Assembly: GCA_021107375.1 (NCBI GenBank)
Contig: JAIOSY010000165.1
Location: 1 to 12,141 of the forward strand
Length of the DNA: 12,141 nt
Source of the DNA: Sulfurimonas sp.
GTDB lineage: Bacteria > Campylobacterota > Campylobacteria > Campylobacterales > Sulfurimonadaceae
Direction of reading: 5' to 3'
The stretch's first letter is position 1. Every line of letters starts with the position of its first letter. Both the position numbers and the translations under genes were made by a program. Under the pieces are notes generated by a model. The model did not search any database. It was not told the DNA's origin and saw only the letters and a program-made list of their open reading frames with translations. This document shows positions 7,225 through 12,141 of the stretch, one piece after another.

Positions 7225-7893
7225 ATGAAAACAGTTTTAATAATATTCCTTTTATCTTTAAATATTTTTGCATCAACTCTCGAAAAAAATTATGATGATT
7301 TAAATACACAACTTGATAAACTGGCAATAAATCTTACACCAGAAGAGAAAGTATCACTTTTTTATCCTATTTTATCTACGCATGAGAAAATCATAACTTC
7401 ATTATCTATTAATGAAATAAAAATTCAAGATTTAAATAATTTAGAACAAGAGACACTAAAAATAATCTCAAAACTTCGTAAAGATAACGATAAACTAAAT
7501 ATAAAACAACTTGATAATGTTAAAAAACTCTATCTTCAAATGAAAAACAATGGTATCAATTTAATAGAAACGAATTCTAAAGAACCTATAAATAATACAT
7601 CTTCCATAGTGATTTTTATATTTTGTGTTTTAACCTTATTTATTGGTTTTATTATTGGATATTTTATATTTTATAATGCACATATTAAAAAAATGAAAAA
7701 AGATACTTCTAAATTTATTATAGAAGATTTACAAAATTACAATACAAATCTTTTATACAAATTAGAAACTTTAAAAAAATCAGAAGATTTAAATAATGAA
7801 GAGCAAAATACTAAACTAAAAGATGAAAATAAATTTTTAAAAGAAACTCTTTTAGCATTACAAAATGAACTTAATCGCACTAAACTTGACTAA
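7225..7893 (+). CDS. hypothetical single-span membrane protein with coiled-coil tail
   Basis: The 222-residue product begins with a signal-like hydrophobic segment (residues 3-16, ending FAS). A helical, charged domain follows (about 18-120), then a strong TM helix (about 126-150) flanked by a basic HIKKMKK segment. The C-terminal region (about 165-222) is Leu/Glu/Lys/Asn-rich with heptad-like spacing, typical of a coiled coil. The predicted topology is a periplasmic N-domain and cytoplasmic coiled-coil, as in scaffold or sensor proteins, but no catalytic, PAS, HAMP or signalling motif is present. The ribosome site is weak, and the gene may depend on transcription from the upstream hypothetical gene. 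Its 3' end contains the -35 element of the rho promoter. The function is unknown. Confidence 0.78.
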   Translation: MKTVLIIFLLSLNIFASTLEKNYDDLNTQLDKLAINLTPEEKVSLFYPILSTHEKIITSLSINEIKIQDLNNLEQETLKIISKLRKDNDKLNIKQLDNVKKLYLQMKNNGINLIETNSKEPINNTSSIVIFIFCVLTLFIGFIIGYFIFYNAHIKKMKKDTSKFIIEDLQNYNTNLLYKLETLKKSEDLNNEEQNTKLKDENKFLKETLLALQNELNRTKLD

Positions 7894-7914
7894 AATATAC
7901 AATTAGTGTAAAAT
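7886..7914 (+). promoter_or_regulatory. sigma70-type promoter for rho
   Basis: TTGACT (7886-7891) and TAAAAT (7909-7914) are separated by 17 bases, close to the consensus arrangement. The -35 overlaps the stop codon of the upstream gene. Transcription would start near 7921, leaving a leader of about 75 nt before rho. A short TTGCA/TGCAA inverted repeat (7914-7918 and 7931-7935) lies at the start of that leader. Confidence 0.6.
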
Positions 7915-7994
7915 TGCACTTATATATTGATGCAATCATGCATTTTAAAACTTCTTCTTACAAATAAATTCAAAAAAACTAAGGTACTTACTTT

Positions 7995-9344
7995 ATGAGT
8001 GAAAACAATTCACAACAACCTCGCAAGAACACAAAACCACATCACAAAAATAACAATAAATCTCGTTCACATACACCAGTAAAAGGTGCTACAATTGATG
8101 AGCTTCGTACTCAAAATATTGAAGTTTTAGTTGCAATGGCAACCGAATTAAAAGTTGAACATCCAAATGAAATGAAACGCCAAGATATTATATTTGAAAT
8201 TCTTAAGGCTCAAACTGCTCAGGGTGGTTTTATTTTATTTAGTGGTATCTTGGAAATTATGCAAGATGGTTATGGTTTTATCCGTTCTATAGATAAGTCA
8301 TTTCATGAATCTATCAATGATGCATATGTTTCAAACACTCAAATAAAAAGATTTGCACTTAGAAATGGTGATGTTGTAACAGGTCAAGTTCGTCCCCCTA
8401 AAGATCAAGAGAGATACTATGCTCTTATCAAGATAGAAGCAGTAAATAGCTTACCACCTGAAGAGAGTAAAAAAAGACCACTTTTTGAAAACTTAACTCC
8501 ACTTTATCCACAAGATAAAATAAAACTTGAGTACCGAGAGAAAGGTTTAACTGGTCGTATGCTTGACTTGTTTTCACCTATTGGTAAAGGTCAGCGTGGT
8601 TTGATTGTTGCACCTCCAAGATCTGGTAAAACTGAACTTTTAAAAGAGATTGCTCATGGTATCTCAACAAATCATGCTGAAATTGACTTAATGGTTTTAC
8701 TTGTTGATGAGAGACCTGAAGAGGTTACAGATATGGAAAGAAGTGTTAAGGGTGAAGTTTATAGTTCAACTTTTGACATGCCAGCAAAAAACCATGTTAA
8801 AGTAGCTGAGATGGTTATAGAAAAAGCAAAAAGAAGAGTTGAGTTAGGTCGTGATGTTGTAATCTTACTAGATTCTATCACTCGTCTTGCTCGTGCTTAT
8901 AATACTGTTACACCTTCAAGTGGTAAAGTTTTATCTGGTGGTGTTGATGCAAATGCTCTTCATCGTCCTAAAAGATTTTTTGGAGCTGCTAGAAATATTG
9001 AAAATGGTGGAAGTTTAACTTTCATCGCTACTGCTCTTGTAGATACTGGAAGTCGTATGGATGAAGTTATCTTTGAAGAGTTCAAAGGTACTGGTAATAT
9101 GGAAGTTGTTCTTGATAGAAAAATTGCAGATAGAAGAATCTTCCCTGCTATGGATATCCTTAAATCTGGAACTCGTAAAGATGACCTACTCATCTCTAAA
9201 GCTGATTTACAAAAAATATTTATACTTCGTCAGATGCTACATAAACAAGATAACGAGGTTGAAGCTCTTAAATTTATCTACAACACTATGGGTAAAAAAG
9301 AGACAAATGCAGAGTTCCTTGAAAGTATGAATACGGATAAATAA
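7995..9344 (+). CDS. rho: transcription termination factor Rho
   Basis: Rho is a hexameric RNA-dependent ATPase that terminates transcription at C-rich, weakly structured sites. The 449 residues comprise a basic Asn/His/Lys-rich tail (1-32), the N-terminal Rho_N helical domain (about 33-70, TIDELRTQN), the RNA-binding cold-shock domain (about 75-150, with DGYGFIRS) and the RecA-like ATPase. The Walker A is APPRSGKT (206-213, Lys212), where Escherichia coli has APPKAGKT. The Walker B Asp is Asp293 in [13 protein letters not shown], followed by the Q/R-loop region ([15 protein letters not shown]) and the [11 protein letters not shown] segment. The start is an ATG ten bases after AAGG. It shares one base with murI (TAATG), so the two are coupled. 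Nothing is missing; the slightly long N-terminus is low-complexity sequence. Confidence 0.98.
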   Translation: MSENNSQQPRKNTKPHHKNNNKSRSHTPVKGATIDELRTQNIEVLVAMATELKVEHPNEMKRQDIIFEILKAQTAQGGFILFSGILEIMQDGYGFIRSIDKSFHESINDAYVSNTQIKRFALRNGDVVTGQVRPPKDQERYYALIKIEAVNSLPPEESKKRPLFENLTPLYPQDKIKLEYREKGLTGRMLDLFSPIGKGQRGLIVAPPRSGKTELLKEIAHGISTNHAEIDLMVLLVDERPEEVTDMERSVKGEVYSSTFDMPAKNHVKVAEMVIEKAKRRVELGRDVVILLDSITRLARAYNTVTPSSGKVLSGGVDANALHRPKRFFGAARNIENGGSLTFIATALVDTGSRMDEVIFEEFKGTGNMEVVLDRKIADRRIFPAMDILKSGTRKDDLLISKADLQKIFILRQMLHKQDNEVEALKFIYNTMGKKETNAEFLESMNTDK

Positions 9345-10096
9345 TGAAAGTTGGTGTTTTTGATAGTGGAATAGGTGGTTTAACTGTTGTAAAATCACTT
9401 CTTGAACACCAACTATTTGAAGAGATAATCTACTATGGGGATACTGCTCGTGTTCCTTATGGGATAAAAGATAAAAACACCATTATTCGCTATGGTTTAG
9501 AAGCTGTAGAATTTTTCAAAAACTTTGAACTTGATTTAATTATTGTCGCTTGTAATACAGTTAGTGCTTATGCTTTATCTGAAATGAGAGAGATTTCCAC
9601 ATGCCCGATTTACGGAGTTGTTGAAGCTGGTATCTTGGCATGTGGAAACTCTCTTGGGGATAAAAACTCAAATATTTTAATCCTTGGAACAAAAGCAACA
9701 ATAAACTCTAAAGCTTATGAAAATGGACTTAAAGAGATTGGTTTTAACAAGCTACAAACTAAAGCCACTGGTCTTTTTGTACCACTTGTTGAAGAGGAAA
9801 TTTACTCAGGTAATATTTTAGAAGAAACATTTAAATATTACTTCAAAAATATCTCAAAGCCACATGCCATTATTTTAGGATGTACACATTTTCCTCTAAT
9901 TTCTAAAGCACTTCAAAACTATTTTACCAAAGAGATAAAACTTATCCACTCTGGCGATGCAATAGTTCAATATCTTGAGAGTGAATTTACTTTTACTAAA
10001 AAATATAAAAATCCAGAGATGAAATTTTTTGCTTCTGAAAATCCAGAAGCACTAAGAACTATAGCTTCTAAATGGTTAAAAAATATTAATCAATAA
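9344..10096 (+). CDS. murI: glutamate racemase
   Basis: MurI is a cofactor-independent cytoplasmic enzyme that converts L-glutamate to D-glutamate for peptidoglycan. The 250-residue length is standard. The catalytic residues are present: Asp7/Ser8 in FDSGIGG, Cys70 in VACNT, Glu150 in PLVEEE, and Cys180/His182 in LGCTHFP, giving the two-base Cys70/Cys180 pair. The YYGDTARVPYG segment (30-40) is also typical. Its ATG overlaps the rho stop by one base, so it is co-translated with rho and has no promoter of its own. This links an essential cell-wall enzyme to rho expression. Unlike Escherichia coli MurI, it lacks the N-terminal extension needed for UDP-MurNAc-Ala activation. Confidence 0.98.
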   Translation: MKVGVFDSGIGGLTVVKSLLEHQLFEEIIYYGDTARVPYGIKDKNTIIRYGLEAVEFFKNFELDLIIVACNTVSAYALSEMREISTCPIYGVVEAGILACGNSLGDKNSNILILGTKATINSKAYENGLKEIGFNKLQTKATGLFVPLVEEEIYSGNILEETFKYYFKNISKPHAIILGCTHFPLISKALQNYFTKEIKLIHSGDAIVQYLESEFTFTKKYKNPEMKFFASENPEALRTIASKWLKNINQ

Positions 10097-10127
10097 AATT
10101 ACATTCAATCATATTTAACCCTTTACA

Positions 10128-10136
10128 TGCTAAAAT
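10128..10136 (+). promoter_or_regulatory. extended -10 promoter candidate for dnaX
   Basis: TGCTAAAAT in the 66-nt murI-dnaX gap fits an extended -10 element (TGn before TAAAAT). No -35 is visible at 16-18 bases upstream. The start site would fall about 10-20 nt before the dnaX Shine-Dalgarno sequence. Confidence 0.4.
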
Positions 10137-10162
10137 CTATTTAACTAAAAATGGAGTTATAT

Positions 10163-11824
10163 GTGAAAGAGTCTTCAGAAGTATTAGCAAGAAAATATCG
10201 TCCCTCAAATTTTGATGAGCTTATTGGTCAGGAGACTATTGCTCAAACACTTTCACTCTCTCTTGATTCAAATAGACTCTCTCATGCTTACCTATTTTCT
10301 GGACTTCGAGGAAGTGGAAAAACTTCAACTGCTCGTATTTTTGCAAAAGCTTTAATCTGTGAAGAGGGGATGAGCCATCAACCTTGTGGAGTATGTGAAA
10401 ACTGTATTATGGCTATAGAAAATCGTCATATGGATATAATTGAGATGGATGGTGCTTCTAATCGTGGTATAGACGATATTAGAGACTTAGTTGAACAAAC
10501 AAAATACAGACCAGCAGTAGCAAGATTTAAAATCTTTATTATAGATGAAGTCCACATGCTAACAGCTCCAGCATTCAATGCTCTTTTAAAAACTCTTGAA
10601 GAACCACCTGAATATGTAAAGTTTATCTTAGCAACAACAGACCCTCTAAAACTTCCAGCAACCATCTTAAGTCGTACTCAGCATTTTAGATTTAAATCAA
10701 TTGCAACAAACAAAATCATAGACCATCTAGCACATATACTTCAACTTGAAAAAGTTGAATATGAAACAGATGCTTTAGAGATTTTAGCAAGAAGTGGAAG
10801 TGGAAGCTTAAGAGACACTTTAACTCTACTTGACCAAGCAATAATCTATTCTAAAAATCATGTTGATGTAAACACTGTTACAGATATGTTAGGTTTAGTA
10901 GACCCTAAATTTATAACTAATATTTTTGACTCTATTTTTGCCAAAGATTATGCAAAAATAGTTGAATATACAAAAACTCTTGAAGATTATGAAGCTGAGA
11001 TGGTAGTAGATGAACTTATCGCTTATTTAAAAGATAAAATGTACAATCAAGATGCTCTTTTTTCAACTTTAGTTTTAGATAGATTTTTTAGAATCCTAAG
11101 TGATGCAAAATATCTTTTTAACATAAATGCAGATGGTTCTTTTGTCCTTTCACTAATCTTTTTCAAAATGATGGAAGCTCTTCGCATAAAAGAGATAGAT
11201 CAAATGATTGAGTCAATGCAAAAAGAGATTCAAAGACCATCTATCAAAATGACTCATGAAAGTGAAGTTCCATTATCCGAGATAAAATCATCTATTCAAA
11301 ACACTCCACATGCCAAAGAGATTACAACAGAATCTCAAAAAGAGATAAAACCTCTGTTAAATACTTCAAATGAAAATAAAGAGTTCCAAAATTTAATCTC
11401 AAAAATCAAAGATAGAAGCTATGAATTAGGTGAAATTTTTGAAAAAACTATCACTTTTATATCATATGAAAACAATCTCTTAACATGGGAAAGTTGTGCA
11501 GATTCAGATGGAAAAAAAGCTCTAAAACATGGATATTCTGCTATTAAACAACTTGTAAGAGAGATTTATGGTTTTGAAACTAAAATCAAAGGTTTACCTT
11601 GTTCTAAAGCTATTATAGAACAACCTATAATAAACGAACCTCAGAGTGCTTCAATGATAGAAGATATAGAGATAGGCGAAGGTTCTAGCTGTGTTACAAA
11701 TTCTCCAACCAACAATGAAACAGTAAAAGAGATCAATGGTGCAGAGATACTAAATGAACCTATAGTTCAAAGAGCAACAGAACTATTTGAAGCAACAAAA
11801 AGAACTGTCCAGGCTAAGGTTTAG
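10163..11824 (+). CDS. dnaX: DNA polymerase III subunit tau/gamma
   Basis: DnaX is the ATPase of the replicative clamp loader. Numbering from GTG (553 residues): SEVLARKYRP near the N-terminus, Walker A GLRGSGKT (47-54), a zinc knuckle with Cys66, Cys75, Cys78 and Cys81, Walker B IIDEVHML (Asp128/Glu129), sensor 1 at ATTDP, the SRTQHFRF arginine finger and sensor 2 at GSLRDTL. Domain III helices follow, then a polar linker and a tau-type C-terminal region. An ATG at 10151 is in frame, but GGAG (10153-10156) lies six bases before GTG 10163, so GTG is preferred; the ATG would add four residues. A run of seven A at 11512-11518 sits in a slippery register (A AAA AAA) at the start of the tau-only tail. 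The 3' end overlaps the convergent HTH gene by 11 bp, and no terminator is seen. Confidence 0.96.
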   Translation: MKESSEVLARKYRPSNFDELIGQETIAQTLSLSLDSNRLSHAYLFSGLRGSGKTSTARIFAKALICEEGMSHQPCGVCENCIMAIENRHMDIIEMDGASNRGIDDIRDLVEQTKYRPAVARFKIFIIDEVHMLTAPAFNALLKTLEEPPEYVKFILATTDPLKLPATILSRTQHFRFKSIATNKIIDHLAHILQLEKVEYETDALEILARSGSGSLRDTLTLLDQAIIYSKNHVDVNTVTDMLGLVDPKFITNIFDSIFAKDYAKIVEYTKTLEDYEAEMVVDELIAYLKDKMYNQDALFSTLVLDRFFRILSDAKYLFNINADGSFVLSLIFFKMMEALRIKEIDQMIESMQKEIQRPSIKMTHESEVPLSEIKSSIQNTPHAKEITTESQKEIKPLLNTSNENKEFQNLISKIKDRSYELGEIFEKTITFISYENNLLTWESCADSDGKKALKHGYSAIKQLVREIYGFETKIKGLPCSKAIIEQPIINEPQSASMIEDIEIGEGSSCVTNSPTNNETVKEINGAEILNEPIVQRATELFEATKRTVQAKV

Positions 11825-12032
11825 TAAAAAAAAGATCACTACAACAGATTCCCTCTTTTTGACAAAACTTTAATATATTTTCATAAGGGGTTGTATTTCT
11901 CCTCTTTATCGTAGCAAAATTCATCTGCGATATACCAAGAGCAGTTGCAACATCCTTGTCATAAACTTTTATATTTTTACTATCTGCCAAATAAAGTTTT
12001 AACTCTTTTAAAATAGCATGAAAATCTCTCAT
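11814..12032 (-). CDS. stand-alone CI-like HTH transcriptional regulator
   Basis: This 72-residue DNA-binding protein consists of little more than one helix-turn-helix domain. The core is YDKDVATALGISQMNFATIK (24-43), a phage CI/XRE-type HTH, followed by RRNTTPYENILKFCQKEG and a short CCSDLFF tail. Related Campylobacterota proteins, as I recall them, often carry a longer C-terminal S24-like domain; here the protein ends directly after the HTH, so it is either a natural short form or a remnant. AGGAG five bases before the ATG is a strong ribosome site and argues that it is expressed. It is convergent with dnaX and overlaps its last 11 bases. The palindrome at its Shine-Dalgarno sequence suggests autorepression. 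The target genes are unknown. Confidence 0.8.
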   Translation of the reverse strand: MRDFHAILKELKLYLADSKNIKVYDKDVATALGISQMNFATIKRRNTTPYENILKFCQKEGICCSDLFFTKP

Positions 12033-12034
12033 AA

Positions 12035-12057
12035 TTACTCCTAAGAGTAAAAATATA
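12035..12057 (-). promoter_or_regulatory. candidate promoter and operator of the HTH gene
   Basis: TTACTC-CTAA-GAGTAA (12035-12050) is a perfect 6-bp inverted repeat covering the Shine-Dalgarno sequence. Read on the minus strand, TATATT (12057-12052) lies just upstream as a -10, so the transcription start would fall within the palindrome. A CI-like dimer bound there would block its own transcription. No -35 is seen. Confidence 0.5.
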
Positions 12058-12116
12058 ACCTAAAATTTTGAAAAAACATAAAAATATGACAAATTGATAT
12101 TTTTTTGAAGATATTT

Positions 12117-12140
12117 AGCCCCAACGGGATTTGGGGCTTT
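12117..12140. terminator. GC-rich hairpin, probable intrinsic terminator
   Basis: AGCCCCAA pairs perfectly with TTGGGGCT across a six-base loop (CGGGAT), in otherwise AT-rich DNA. TTT follows on the plus strand before the window ends. No plus-strand gene in the window clearly needs it; it may end a leftward gene lying beyond the right edge, and its direction cannot be settled here. Confidence 0.6.
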
Positions 12141-12141
12141 A

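Noticed and set aside
8960..9330. Open frames in other frames within rho (minus 8960-9193, plus 9061-9330)
   Set aside because: Rho is intact and conserved throughout this region; these are shadows.
10426..10665. Minus-strand open frame within dnaX
   Set aside because: It is antisense to the conserved DnaX ATPase domain.
1..12141. tRNA, rRNA, CRISPR array, insertion sequence or integrase
   Set aside because: I scanned for cloverleaf-like segments, regularly spaced repeats, terminal inverted repeats and transposase motifs, and found none.

Overview
This AT-rich window most likely comes from a Campylobacterota (Epsilonproteobacteria) genome of the Sulfurimonas/Sulfuricurvum type. The reasons are the rho-murI-dnaX neighbourhood, the density of small periplasmic c-type cytochromes, the codon bias, and a CI-like HTH protein of a style common in that phylum. 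No database search was possible, so genus-level placement is an inference.

Layout. Positions 1-6464 are one continuous minus-strand block, probably one operon, read from right to left. The order is: an 86-residue membrane-anchored protein (6464-6204); an FtsX/MacB-type ABC permease broken by a one-base frameshift (6214-5037); its LolD-like ATPase (5040-4387); an eight-helix membrane protein with a CPFC-M motif (4406-3450); a MauG/CcpA-family di-haem protein (3398-2370); a small blue-copper cupredoxin (2355-2053); two tandem paralogous di-haem cytochromes c (2039-1350 and 1363-638); and surE, which carries an in-frame TAA and runs off the left edge (606-1). Several junctions overlap (ATGA, 11, 14 and 20 nt), which suggests translational coupling.

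Positions 6465-6652 form a divergent intergenic region with an inverted repeat. To its right lie two unrecognised plus-strand genes: a soluble Ser-rich/helical protein (6653-7189), and a secreted or anchored protein with one internal TM helix and a coiled-coil tail (7225-7893). A promoter overlapping the end of the latter precedes the housekeeping set rho (7995-9344), murI (9344-10096) and dnaX (10163-11824). Convergent with dnaX is a 72-residue stand-alone HTH repressor (12032-11814) with a palindromic operator candidate over its Shine-Dalgarno sequence. A hairpin resembling a terminator closes the window.

How the genes fit together. The periplasmic redox proteins (cupredoxin, MauG/CcpA-like protein, two di-haem cytochromes) plausibly form an electron-transfer or peroxide-reduction module. 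The co-encoded ABC transporter and Cys-rich membrane protein may supply or mature metal or thiol cofactors for it; this is inference from gene order. The MauG/CcpA-like protein has Cys at the position that normally carries the Met or Tyr axial ligand. Two separate single-base lesions (surE nonsense, permease frameshift) lie in the same block; each is either a real strain-level mutation or a sequence error and should be checked against reads.
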